From: Microbotryomycetes sp. JL201 | Taxonomy: Eukaryota; Basidiomycota; Microbotryomycetes | Direction of reading: 5' to 3' | NCBI GenBank assembly: GCA_033819885.1 | Contig: JAQYUZ010000008.1 | Location: 124,001-188,000 of the forward strand | DNA: 64,000 bases | Shown: positions 48,507 through 59,828 of the stretch, one piece after another | Layout: each line of letters opens with the position of its first letter | How positions within the stretch are numbered: position 1 is the first letter of the stretch | Made by a program: the position numbers and the translations under genes | Notes under the pieces: model-generated | Told to the model about the DNA's origin: nothing | The model's input: the letters and a program-made list of their open reading frames with translations, nothing else | Database searches by the model: none

Positions 48507-51329
48507 ATGGCGTTCTGGCGGCCTGGCACGGTCGCCCCGGGCAGCTCGATCGACCGCGACGCAGAGGCGGCAAAGCAAGAGTCGGGCGCTGGCGGCGTCG
48601 GGGCAATCACAGGCAGGGTCTCGACCGTTGCCATCTCGGAGCGAAGGTCGCGCCTGCCCATCGCTAAACAGCGTGCGTGCTCGCACGACATTCATCGGCT
48701 AATTTGCAGCAAAGCTGACACCGCAACCCCGAATGCAGGCGACGCACTTCTCTATCTGCTTGAGCAACATCCTGTCGTTGTGCTACAGTCGCCTACAGGC
48801 ACAGGAAAGAGCACACAAATCCCGCAGTTCCTGCTCGAGGCAGGCTGGGCTCGAGACGGCAAATGCATCGCAATCACGCAGCCAAGAAGGTTTGTTGCGC
48901 GCTCGCTTGAGCTTGTCAACGTACTTGGTGTGTGCTCACAAGCTCACACTCTTGCAGGGTCGCAGCCATTTCCGTTGCTCAGCGCGTGGCAGAAGAAGTC
49001 GGATGTGTCCTCGGAGACGAAGTCAGTCAATCCAGCACTAGCATGGCAAGTAATCGACTCACTGGACTTGTGCACAGGTCGGATACAACGTCCGCTTTGA
49101 GAACTTGTCGTCCGACGCCACAAAAGTGCTGTATCTGACGGACGGCATGCTGTTTCGCGAAATCCTGCTCGATCCACTTCTCTCCCGGTCAGTCTGCTCA
49201 CAATGTTGACAGGCACACTTGTTGCTGACACGTCATGCAGGTACTCTGTTGTCATGATCGACGAGGCGCACGAACGAAGTTCGTACACGGATCTCCTGCT
49301 AGGCGTGCTAAAGAAGCAAGTTCTGCGGCAGCTGTCGATTCTCGCTGTTGCTGACAGCCTATGTCGCAGAATTCGCCGCGTGAGGCCGTCACTACGTGTT
49401 ATCATCTCGTCTGCCACTATCGAGGCACAGTCTTTTGTGGACTTCTACAACACTCAGCCAGCGTCCCCAAACGTGGCGTCGTCTGGAGTTAAACCGGGCG
49501 AAGACATGCTGCCGCCGCCGGCGAAAAAGTCGAGGTGGGACAAGACGGATAAGAGCCACAAAAGCGACGCTGTAATGGTAAGGCTCGAAGGAAGGGCATT
49601 CTCTGTCGACATTGCCTACCTCGATCAGCCAGCGGGGGATCTCGTCCTCAAGGTGGTCGAGACGATTTTTGATATTCACCTCAAAGTAAGCCCGCGTGCT
49701 ACACGTCTTCGCGATGTCCGTTTATGACGCTGACAAGCGTTGCAGTACCCGCCAGGCGACATTCTAGTATTCCTGACTGGTCGCGAGGAGATTGACCGTT
49801 GTCTGCAGGAAATCGCTGACAACATGCTACGGTGGGTGTGCTTTCTCTGTGATCCGCTCATTTGACTGACTTCACCGCCGCCAGCATGCCGAACGGTGCT
49901 CCAGACCTGCAGGCCCACCCCTTACACTCTGGTTTGACGACAGAGATGCAGATGGCCGTCTTTGAGCCGCCTCCTGCTCGAACTCGCAAAGTGATCGTGA
50001 GCACCAATGTTGCCGAAGCCTCAGTCACGATTGAAGGGATCAAATACGTCGTCGACTCGGGTCTGGTCAAGGTCAGTTGGTCGCAGCTCGTACATTGGCG
50101 CATTTGCTCAATCACATGTGCACAGCTCCGATCCTTTGACCCATATACAGGTATGGATGCGCTTGTGACGACGCCCTGCTCTCTCGCCTCGTTGGCCCAG
50201 CGAGCTGGTCGCGCCGGACGAACGTCGCCAGGCAAATGCTTTCGACTGTTCCCGGCCTCAGTCCTCAAAGGCTTGCTGCCAGTAACGACGCCTGAAATCA
50301 CGCGGACAGATATCTCACTGTTGGTTCTGCAACTCAAATCTCTTGGCATTCAAAACGTATTGCGGTTTGATTGGATGACGGCGCCGAGCAGCGCTATGCT
50401 GGAGCGAGCTCTGGAGTTTTTGTATTGCCTAGGAGCCCTTGACGACGAGGGCAAATTGACCAAGCCTCTGGGTGTGAGGATGGCAGAGATGCCGATTGAC
50501 CCGATGATGGCCAAAATTGTGAGTGCTTGCGTCAAGAGTCGGTAATTCCCATTTGACGCACAGCTTACAGCTGCTCGAGTCGGCTGCCTACCAATGCTCT
50601 GATGAGATTCTGACGATTGCGGCCATGACATCGGTGCAAAACGTGTTCATTCTTGACCAAGGCGATTCCGTCCGGGCCGAACTCGAGCGGCGAAAGTTTA
50701 CGGTCGAAGAAGGAGATCACCTGACTGCACTGAATGCCTACAGTGCGTTTGTCAAGTGTGCGTGTGCGGATATATTGCTGTGGCGGCCGAGAATACTAAA
50801 GATGGTTTGCAGATGGACGCAAATCATCAAAATGGTGCCACACGGTGAGCTGGAATCCTAGCTTCAGTGCGGCGCAACGACTGACGAGCTGTCGTACAGC
50901 ATCGCCTCAACTTCAAAGCGCTGTCTCGGGCCCTGAGCATTCGAACTCAGCTTGCCAAATATCTCAAGCGCTTCGAGATTCCCATTATCAGCTGCGGCGA
51001 GGACGACACCAAAATCCGTCGATGTTTGACCAGCGGCTATTTCCGCAATGCAGCCAAAGTGCAACCGGATGGCACGTATCGATCCGTCAGGGAGAACGCT
51101 GTCAGTGCATGATGCCCGTCTCCTCAATGTCGCTCCGCTGACTTTGTTAGGACAAAAGGTGTTGCACGTCCACCCGAGTTCAGTCTTGTTCACGAGAACG
51201 CCTCCGACTCCCTACGTCATTTACCATGAAGTGATAGAGACGACGAAACGATTCATGCGCGAAGTGACGAGCATTGAACAAGACTGGCTCGTTGAGCTCG
51301 CGCCGCATTATTACTCGTTCAAAATGTGA
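48507..51329 (+). CDS. DHX35: DEAH-box RNA helicase DHX35
   Basis: Spliceosome C-complex-associated helicase. About twelve introns. N-terminus MAFWRPGTVAPGSSIDRDA is specific to DHX35. Motifs: I SPTGTGKST, Ia TQPRRVAA, II DEAHER, III SAT (VIISSATIE), IV ILVFLTGREEID, V VSTNVAEASVTI, VI QRAGRAGRT. After the helicase core come the HA2/winged-helix region (LEFLYCLGALDDEGKLT, MAEMPIDPMMAKI) and the OB-fold end (VLHVHPSSVLF, WLVELAPHYY). One intron (49316-49369) uses a GC donor. Motif I reads TGTGKST where animal DHX35 has TGCGKST. The polyglycine-poor insertion with PPPAKKSRWDKTDK after motif III is a fungal-type variable loop. GTG at 48504 precedes the ATG. Confidence 0.94.
49316..49369 (+). other. 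GC-AG intron in DHX35
   Basis: Donor GCAAGT, acceptor TCGCAG, 54 nt. Joins LLGVLKK to IRRVRPSLRVI. The nearby GT (49320) is out of phase. Confidence 0.8.
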
Positions 51330-51500
51330 AGACGTCGTTTGAAAAGGTAAAGACTTGTTGTACTCAATATGCAATTTTTTAAACTTGACAAAAAGAAACA
51401 CTGGGATCGATGACAATAGGGATTGGGTCGCGAGAGCTTGTTTTCCCACTTACGACTTTCACCAAACTCTACAAAACAATCAGCACGTGTCGAGTAGCTG

Positions 51501-53561
51501 ATGCTTGGTTTTGGGTGGCCGGCATGGCTGTCTGGCAGTGATCCGACTATCGTGCAACAGCCAGTCATCCCCCCCGCTCAACCAGAGCAACAACATCAGC
51601 AGCAGCCTGATCCCCATCAGCAACAGCTTGCGAAAGTCACATCAAATCACGTCAAGGAACTCGATAAGATTGTCAAGTCTATCAGTCAAGAGAATGCAGC
51701 GCTCAAAGCAAAATGTCAAGAGCTTGAAGGAGAGCTGAGAAACTGGAAGGCGAGCATTGGCGACAGCGGGACGAGCTTTGCGTTAATTCCCTAGAGCAGG
51801 CAGGAAGGAAGGAGCATGCACAAGAGCTGTCTACGTTACGGAAGCAGGTCGAACTCGTGAGGACCAGCCCAGGTGAGACAACAGGGCGGCCTGCGTGGAA
51901 CATCATCGAGGCGAACAAAGGGAAGGCTAACGAATCTGCATTGCAGACCACCTCATTATCATTGTTCTCGACTTTGAAGCAGATTGCTTCGCTCCGGCAC
52001 TGTACCTCTCCGAACCTCGAACATCGGCGGGACTTCGAGCGGCGAAACAGCTCAGAGAAACCATTCTCGCTCAATTGCCGCTATCGACAGATACCAAGCG
52101 GACTGTACTACTCTGGATGCTCATGTGAGCGCTTCGGTGATTGCGGACACTCGCAAGGACTCATGATCGCGAATTGATAGGCCGGAGCAAGCTGAATTCG
52201 TCGCGGACATGATTGCCGAAGGCTACTTCGAGTCGGAGCTTGACATGCTCGCTTTCGTTGAATCCTTCAACAGTCTGTCGCCCTTTGTCATGATGATCAG
52301 GCTTCCCGAACATACGAGGGTTATGCGCGAGAGGCAACAAGGCGAGGCCGACTTATTTTGCACAAACGAAGCCGGCTGAACTTTTTGATTGAAGTTACAG
52401 CTTTGTCGCAGACATTTCTGCGCTCACCTTCTTGCAAAGTGCTCGTGCTCGGCCGTTGGATTCTAGAGACGGATTGGACAAACTTCCTGAGGCCGGGCAA
52501 ACCGGATGGAGAAGTGGCGTTCGAAGGAAAGGTGCTAGTGATTGCGATGCCCGAGAACGTGCCCGTGCCGCCGGCATTCAATCGAGAAGATTGTGTCGTT
52601 CGCGTCGATGGGATTTTAAGGTCCAAGGTGCTTCGTCGTGGTTTGGGCCGCTTGGGTCAGCCACAGCTCGACTTGACAAGGGTATTACTGTATCATGCCA
52701 GGCACTGAGCCCGACGGCTGATCCACGCTTGGTCAAATCAGGGCTTTGCGCAACAGACACCGCCACTTTGTTTTGATTACTATCTCGTCGGATGTTTCGA
52801 GTCAGCTGGAGATGCAGAAAGCAGCTGATATCTGACTACCCAGGGAAAACTGTCCCTCAAGCCATGGATACAAGCTCACGCCCGCCGTTGTCGAGCAGCT
52901 GCGGATTGCCATCACCTCAACGCCATGCCACTTTGTCAATGAAGGTCTCGCCTGCCCGCTCGGACCCAGATGCCTCTACGCGCATACATGTCCCAGAGGA
53001 GAGCTGTGCAGGAGAACAGGCTGTCCGTTTCGCACACATTTGCATCCTGCGCCACCTCGCGCGTTGCCTTCTCGCGTCTCTCGTCATGATACATTGACTT
53101 GCGCCAGCATCGCTCCAAAGCGCATTCAAACGTTCGTTGATAAGCACTACGCAGACAAGTTTGATGCCCCGAAACAGCATATCGGCCAACACGATCAGAA
53201 TTTGGGGGATGCACGGTCGGACAGGGGCAAACAGCAGACTGCTCGTTTCAAGCTTTGGCAACAGGATGTTGCGTCTGCGACAAGTTCGCATCGGACTGTC
53301 CACGACTCGCCCCTGATGGCTGAAAGGGAAAAGTCGAGAATCAGACTCGAGCAAGTGCCCACAGCACTTCCGACGCCAGCACTCGATCTCGGCAATCTTG
53401 AAGCTCTGACGGACCGAGAGTTGCTGGAGCTAGCACACAGGCTCAAGTCACAAGAGGACGAAGCCAAGAGGGTTTTGCGCCAGAGTGTGGCAACGGACAG
53501 GGGTAAGAAACAAGTCGACGAAACGGATGAGGCAGAGAGCGTACTGTTTGGTGTAAAGTAG
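51501..53561 (+). CDS. Coiled-coil / tandem CCCH zinc-finger protein, copy 1
   Basis: Multi-exon gene just downstream of DHX35. Order: Gln/Pro-rich start (MLGFGWPAWLSGSD), coiled coil (HVKELDKIVKSISQENAALK ... LSTLRKQVEL), then a domain found in fungal tandem-CCCH proteins (IIIVLDFEADCFAPALYL, AAKQLRETILAQLP, CKVLVLGRWILE, VPVPPAFNREDCVVRVDGIL), and two CCCH-type fingers near the C-terminus (CPSSHGYKLT; CHFVNEGLACPLGPRCLYAH, then CPRGELCRRTGCPF). The tail is Ser/Lys/Glu-rich. RNA binding is likely by inference from the fingers. In the coiled coil the frame changes near 51715-51749; a 35-nt intron would fix it. Splicing at about 52310-52400 and 52650-52850 is not resolved. Paralogue of the next gene. 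Confidence 0.75.
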
Positions 53562-53738
53562 GCGCAGAGTCAATCTTGGTTATCTGTTACGGTCAAGACG
53601 AGTCGACGGGAGGGGGTTCGTGCGCATGGGCCGCCGGTTGTTTCGGCGGAGCGAGGCGAATTTTTGCGCTTTGCCTTTCAACGCCGCCGCGTCAGCGAGT
53701 CGCCAGGCGACAGGCGCGTCTTTGCACAGGCCCCGCGT

Positions 53739-56119
53739 ATGATGAGCGACATGCTCGCTCGCCGTGAGTCGCGAGCCTGGTGCCAGTGTGCCCCACAAAC
53801 CAGCTGATCAGCAACGCTGCGCACTCGCCTCTCGTGGGGGCTCGTGCACGGACATTGCGCGTGCAGTCGACATCGAGGGGGACACCAACATGCAGAAAGC
53901 GAGTGGTCGAAATTCAATGTGTCTTGGCCGAGCACGTCCACTGACTTTGTATCTGTGTGCGCGGTCCAGTGGCGGCAGTGAGCAGCGCTGACGATGACCA
54001 TGCCGACCACGCGCGCGCTGACTACAGCGACCGCCGAATTTCTGACAGGCTCTCACATGCTCAAGAGGAGCTGTTCATGAACCTGGTCTCGGATAACGAG
54101 CGCTTGGTCCGCGAAATCGAACAAGACGGCGACCGGTCGATCGGCTCATTGCGCGTGGCCGAAATTCATCAATTCACAAAAGAAGTCGAAGCAGAAAAAG
54201 ATGAGCTCAAGGCGGTGAGTCAGTCAAACAGAGAGCTACACTCGGAGAGAGGCTCACGAGACGAGTCGTCGTCAGCGTTGCGAGCTGGCAGAGCTCGAAA
54301 CGATGAACGCAAAGCGCAAACTCACACTCAGTGAAGATCGTATCAAGGAGCTAGAACGAGCAGAAAAAACTTTCGATAGCGCCAACCATCAGCTTCAGAC
54401 TGGCTTACAAGAGGCGACCGACAGGCTCAAATTCACGGAAGCGACGCTCCGCAGTGTGCTCGACAATCAAGAGATCGCGCCAAAGACTCAGCAGCCCAGT
54501 TCCGATTTCAACCTAGTGCTCATCGACGGGTGTGGTATTTCTCTACACTGCTGTAGGTACACAGCTGAGACATGCTCTGTAGTACGGTGGCGCCTTTTGC
54601 CAACGGCTTGCTCGCTCAAGGGGCCGCCGGAGGTCGCTCTGCGGCTCGTCAGGCCTTGTGGGAGGCCACAAAGGTAGGAATCAGGCTTCAAGAGCTGCGA
54701 CTAGACCTGAGCGTAGGTGCAGCAGAGTGCCAGTCATAGCCAATCCGAGCAATCTTCAATGAGCGCGGCTTGTTTTGTATTCTAGTAAGGAAAGCGAGCC
54801 CTTCTTGGGTGACTCAACCTCATCCAAAGATCCTACTGTTTCAGTGATCGCGCCGCCATGCTTTCGCGTCTCTTCAAGGCCCAGGTCATTAGGTGTGTCG
54901 TTACTCAGTGTCGAGCGCTAGGTCGCTGAAGGACGACTCGATCCAGTTCTGGAGCGACGTGGGACGCTTTTTCCACCGCTTTCAATTCTGAGCCGACTTG
55001 CAACCTCGTCGACTGCAGTTCCACCACCGTGGCCAGTAAGATGGCCGCTACAATCAGCTTATTCACGATGACTGCGTGAGCTCGGCCCGTTTGAAAAAGG
55101 TTTGGCAATGTTGACGCTTATGTGGAATCGCTAGGCCGCTTCATCGCATATTCGTTGCTGGCGTGCACCCGTCTGCTTTGGCCGCCGAGGCGGAAGATGA
55201 GGCTGCGGCTGTCCAGCAAGCCGTCAAACTCGTCGTGTAAGTCGCCCAATTGTCTGATGAACGAGGCACCAATCAACGATGGGCTTCGTACATTCAGCAT
55301 AAATCATTTGGAATCGCCCAAGGACGGAGACTTTATCGCGGAACTCGGATACCCGACAACAATTTTCGAACGCTTGTTCTCTCGCGACACGCTTGTGGCG
55401 ACTTCCATTGCGCACCAGTTCGGTGGGCATGATAGCGACGAAGACGGCTCGCAGGTATGGTCATCGCCCGTATCGTATAAATCCTCGGACACTCGCAAGA
55501 CGACAACGCATGGCGAGCAAGGCAAGCGCTTGCGAAAAATCGACCCAAATAAAGTGAGCCTGCAAATTAAGCGAAGGCGTTCGAATCAATCTGAGGATCT
55601 GTTGATCTCTACAGGGATTTCTGAATCAAGGTGAGCGTTTGAGCAGACGGGTCACGAACGAGCCGTTGTCTTATGTATGATCGACTGCCCTACCAGATCC
55701 ACAAATGTGAATTTTCGGTTTTCTCTGCTCGTCAGAGGACAGCACCGACCTAGCTGATACTGGCTTCACTGCCACTAGCTGTGCATGGCACTATCTCTCG
55801 GATGGAGGCTGTTTCGCAGGAAAAAAGTGCAACCGCGGCCATGACTGTGAGGCAGAGCACGTCATCAAAGTGCGCCTGTGCTGACGCTGTTCAAAGCAAA
55901 GACGAGCTCAATGATCGTCAGCTCGCGCATTTTGCCGTAGACATTTCGCGCGTAGGATGCAAGGTCGAGCTCGAGCCTCCCTGTCAATACGCGCGTACGA
56001 GAGAGTCTGACCCATCTTGCATGGCAGGAAAAGCGCAAGACTGGTTTCTGTACTTGGAAACTCAAGCATGGGACCAAGTGAGCGACTGTCGCATGGAAAC
56101 GATCGAGTCCTGGTCCTGA
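53739..56119 (+). CDS. Coiled-coil / CCCH zinc-finger protein, copy 2 (exon structure partly unresolved)
   Basis: Same layout as its upstream neighbour. A likely first exon MMSDMLAR (53739-) joins after about 200 nt to a disordered acidic stretch, then a coiled coil (ELFMNLVSDNERLVREIEQD; RIKELERAEKTFDSANHQL). The conserved domain follows in several exons: DFNLVLIDG, FANGLLAQGAAGGRSAARQA, IRAIFNERGLFCIL, WDAFSTAFNSEPTCNLVDCS, LHRIFVAGVHPSALAAEAED and INHLESPKDGDFIAELGYPT. A CCCH finger (CFAGKKCNRGHDC) and a weaker Cys-rich end (SRVGCKVELEPPCQ) come last. A TAG lies in frame at 54737-54739; a 27-nt intron (54713-54739), a 66-nt intron (54674-54739) or a true nonsense change would explain it. 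The stop is at about 56080 or 56119. It may be decaying or only hard to splice by eye. Confidence 0.62.
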
Positions 56120-56485
56120 TGCTGACGTGGCGACTGTCCTTTGCGAATGCAGCTGCATGTTCAGCCAGTGAGCAGACAAGCGCTATGATAGCTTTGAGAC
56201 AGTATGGCTCTGACTTGCTCTTGTTGCTTATAAAGCGATGCGAATGCGAAGCGCACGTTCTGACAGCACGTGACCACTTTTCTCGGCTTTTCTTCTACCT
56301 CTGCTTGGTTGTTTTAGCGGTGGCAAGTTGTTTTGTTTCTGTGGTAATCAGCCTTTGGGAAAGTGCATGATCGATTGTCCAGTATAAATCGGTCCAGCGG
56401 GCCGCTTTCCCGTAGCGACTGACCGTTCGCACGCGGTCGCGTTGCGCCTGTTTACGAGCTCAACACACCGAGACTTGCACGCATC
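56120..56485. promoter_or_regulatory. Promoter region of the arabinitol dehydrogenase with TATA box
   Basis: About 365 bp. TATAAA at 56383-56388 lies 98 bp before the ATG, a sensible distance for a TATA-driven, possibly regulated promoter. T-rich stretch at 56270-56340 upstream. No gene seen. Confidence 0.5.
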
Positions 56486-58015
56486 ATGGCATTACCGTAC
56501 TACCCTGAGCTGTTTGACCCTGCTCAAGTGCTCGAGCATGCCGACTTCAAAGTGATTCCACGCGAAACCGTGCCCGAGCGCAACGTTAATGTCAACCTCG
56601 CGTGCGCGTACGGCCCCAACCAACAACTCAACCTGATCGAGAAACCTCGTCTCGAACCAAAGCACGGCCAAGTCGTCATCCATGTCAGGGCCACTGGCAT
56701 CTGCGGGTGAGCTCGTGGCATCCTCCGCACGACAGTGGACCGAACTCCAGAACGCTGAAATTCGCCTCTCGACAGCTCGGATGTGCATTTCTGGAAACAC
56801 GGTCGCATCGGAGACACGATGGTCGTCAGGTGCACTTGCGGAGCAGGACACGAGAGCGCAGGCGAGGTGGTTCAGGTCGGACAAGGTGTGGACGATTTAA
56901 AGGTTGGCGACAGAGTCGCGATCGAAGCAGGCATCCCATGCGGTCATTGCGAATTCTGCAAAGTCGGAAAGTACAATGCATGTGCGTCAGTCAAAATAGC
57001 AGAAACCCGAGAACGATGGCGTCGCAGAGACGAGCACTAACTCGCGGCCTTGACACGCCACTCGCATGTCGCAGGTCCAGACGTCGTCTTTTTCTCGACT
57101 CCACCGTACCATGGCACGTTGACGAGGTACCACGTCCACCCGGCTGCATGGTGTCACAAGATTCCAGACAGCGTTAGCTTTGAAGAAGGCAGTCTGCTCG
57201 AGCCTCTAGCAGTGGCATTGGCTGGCATCGAAAGAGCTGGACTTCGGCTCGGCGATCCAACATTGTACGCTGAGCGCCGACATGCTCGGCCCAAATGCTC
57301 ACTGACGAATCGTTATTTGTGCCTACAGGATTTGGTCAGCCCGCCGTACGAGCCTCGGAGGATCCTGCAGCGCGCTGATATAGAGTATTTGCAGTGGAGC
57401 CGGTCCCATCGGTCTTGTTAGTCTGCTGGCGGCCAATGCCGCCGGAGCCTCACCAATCGTCATCACCGACATTGCCCAGTCTCGTCTTGACTTTGCCGCC
57501 AAACTCGTCCCGCGAGTCAAAACTGTTCTCGTTGAGCGGGGCGTACCACCTCAGGACGTGGCCGCCAAGATTAGACAAGCTGCAGGTCAACCTTCTGGAA
57601 TGACGGTTGCGCTCGAATGCACAGGCGTCGAATCGAGCGTACAGACGGCGGTTTACAGTGCTAAATTTGGTTCGACAGTATTTGTCATTGGTGTCGGCAA
57701 CGATACTATGACGTTACCTTTTATGCACATGAGTGCACACGAGATCGATCTCAAGCTTCAGGTGAGCTCGTTTGTTTCCGTTCATGGTTCGTGTCGTAGC
57801 TTAAAGTTGACCCGAACGCCATTGCACAGTACCGTTACGCCAACGCTTACCCGAGAGCAATTCGCTTGGTGGAAGGAGGTCTGATCAACCTCAAGCCTCT
57901 TGTCACGCACCGGTTCACACTCGAAAATGCAATTCAAGCGTTCGAAACTGCGGCTGATATCAAGAGCGGATGCAAGTCATCTTTACTTGGAACAGTTTTG
58001 TTCAGTTTTCGTTGA
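56486..58015 (+). CDS. L-arabinitol/xylitol-type Zn-dependent dehydrogenase
   Basis: Polyol dehydrogenase of the medium-chain family, probably L-arabinitol 4-dehydrogenase in pentose catabolism. Exons 56486-56706, 56776-56981, 57075-57264, 57328-57333 (6 nt), 57395-57761, 57830-58015; 391 aa, every join in phase. Seen: [19 protein letters not shown] with the catalytic-zinc Cys, [13 protein letters not shown] with the His-Glu pair, the structural-zinc site [31 protein letters not shown], and the NAD-binding [16 protein letters not shown]. The 6-nt microexon supplies part of Leu-Ile-Cys just before [24 protein letters not shown] and [11 protein letters not shown] follow. The end is short and lacks the usual final motif. 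Substrate (arabinitol versus sorbitol or xylitol) is inferred. Confidence 0.93.
57328..57333 (+). other. 6-nt microexon of the arabinitol dehydrogenase
   Basis: Hexamer GATTTG between introns 57265-57327 (63 nt, donor GTACGC) and 57334-57394 (61 nt, donor GTCAGC). Including it gives GDPTLICGAGPIG, the conserved entry to the NAD-binding fold. Skipping it keeps the frame but removes two residues from this strand. Confidence 0.8.
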
Positions 58016-58148
58016 CGAGTTTCTTCCTCGCAGCCATCAAATGCCAAATCTTGGACGAAGCTTTGTAACGAATGAAATACCCCAAAGATTTGCAATTGCA
58101 CAACAACAGATACACAGCCCTTTTTCAGACGCGGCGAGCGTTCAGCAA

Positions 58149-59828
58149 TCACACGAGTTTTGTTGGCAACCTCGCGACGCCTCCCCTCCAATTTCTCAAA
58201 CCGGAAGACTTGACCAGCGAGTGCTCCTGTTGCAGAGCCAAAAAGCCAGCGTTGACGTCTTCCAACTTGATGCGAGCTTTTTGGTGGACGACCTCTTCAA
58301 GTGACGGCATGACCATGTCGTTCTCAGTCGCAGAGACGCCAGAAGCGATTGCTGACAAGGCGACAGCTGGCGGCATCGCAGGCTGAGCGACAGGTTCTGA
58401 AAAAATAGACGTCGGCGGCACGAGTCGTCTTGGAGCATTGTTGTCACGTTCTCGAGCTGGCGAGGCAGTTTCTGCGCCAGTGCTGCGCCGAATTCGCTTA
58501 TTGACGCCAGAGTTGGTGTCTTTCGGTGTTTCGGCACTCGGGTCCTTTGTATCAGTGTCCTTTGTGCCTTCGCTCGCTTCGTCGTTTCCGGATCGTTTAC
58601 GGCTCTTGTCGTCATCGAGCACGAGTCCGACGTCCTTGTCAAGTTTCTTTTGTCTCAGTATCGCAACGGCCGCGTTGGCCTTGGCAAGATCGATCCGCCT
58701 TCGGTTTGCCAATCCAGCTTCACACAAGGCTCTGACCATCTCGTAGGCCAGAAATCCAAGAATGTCGACGACGTCGTCGACAAGTGCGCCATCGATTGCC
58801 TGGCTGAGGTTGAGAAAGTCCCGGAACTTTTTGCCTAGAACATGACAGGTCAGTTGACGGCACTCTGCGCCTCAAGCTGAATGACCAGACCCACTCTTGC
58901 GATAGACGAATGAAGCTTGCCGGGCCTCAGAATATTGCTGGTACTCTTCCTTTGACATTTTGTCCGTGACATCGGCAAAATGCTGTGGGTTGGTGTCAAA
59001 TCAATCAATGGCCGTAGGTCACGACCGCGAAGACTCCTACTTTTAGTCTCCTCTTGTGTTCATCTTCTTCTTCTTCGTCATGCTTATCGGTCTCGTCTTC
59101 GTCGGGCAAGAACTCGCCGTAGATGGCTTCAAGGTCCCATGGCACTTGAACTTGCATCTTGCTCGCCTTGAGCGCGCGATCTGGTTAAGTCATCAAAGCG
59201 AAAGACAGTCATGAGCGAGAGTAATCCCAAGCTTTCTAGAGCGGAGATGCCACGCACCTGCCGCTGGCTCTTCCACATCCAATTCGTCGTCCGCTTCAGA
59301 GTCTTTGACCTTTTTGCGCACGTCCTTCCAGCTAAGGTAGCTTCTAAGTCTTTCTACGTTTGCCTTGCTGTGCCTGATGAGAAAGATCAAGTCTTCTACA
59401 GCGAGCGTTCGAGCGCCTCGACGAGCCGCTTGCAGACGAGCGTTGACGATCTGATCGATGCAGAGCACGAATGCAAGAGGGGTGCGCATCGTGGTCAGCT
59501 ATCGGATAGTTGATCAAAGTATGCACCGCCTGTGGGACTCGGACGAGAGACTGACAATCTCGCACAGCTGCGCCCTGATAATGTCCTCCATATACTGCGC
59601 CACGTCGTCGTCAATCTCGCTGTCTCCAGTGAACACAAATGCCATTTGTTGGATCTCTGACGTAAAGATGTGAGACGGGCGGGAGGCGGCAACGACGGCA
59701 GCGGCTTGAGCTTGAGCTTGCTGCAGCGCGGCAGCCGTCAGCGCAGAAGTCGTCATGGTCACGCCAGACATGGTAGACATCGACGTAGACGAGCTGATAG
59801 CAGACATGCCGGGCGCGACTCGCGACAT
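58149..59828 (-). CDS. SPT3: SAGA subunit Spt3
   Basis: Histone-fold coactivator subunit contacting TBP. Exons 59556-59828, 59258-59450, 59041-59180, 58895-58982, 58149-58834; 459 aa in phase throughout. After a Ser/Thr/Ala-rich start comes the first histone fold, FTSEIQQMAFVFTGDSEID and YMEDIIRAQLCEI; the second intron joins this to NARLQAARRGARTLAVEDLI and SYLSWKDVRKKVKD. The second half has VQVPWDLEAIYGEFLPDEDE, MSKEEYQQYSEARQASFVYR, KFRDFLNLSQAI, DDVVDILGFLAYE and LANRRRIDLAKANAA, all typical of Spt3, and ends SSGLRNWRGGVARLP. An insertion of about 90 Ser/Thr/Asp/Pro-rich residues precedes the end. Convergent with the dehydrogenase, about 130 bp apart. Confidence 0.95.
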
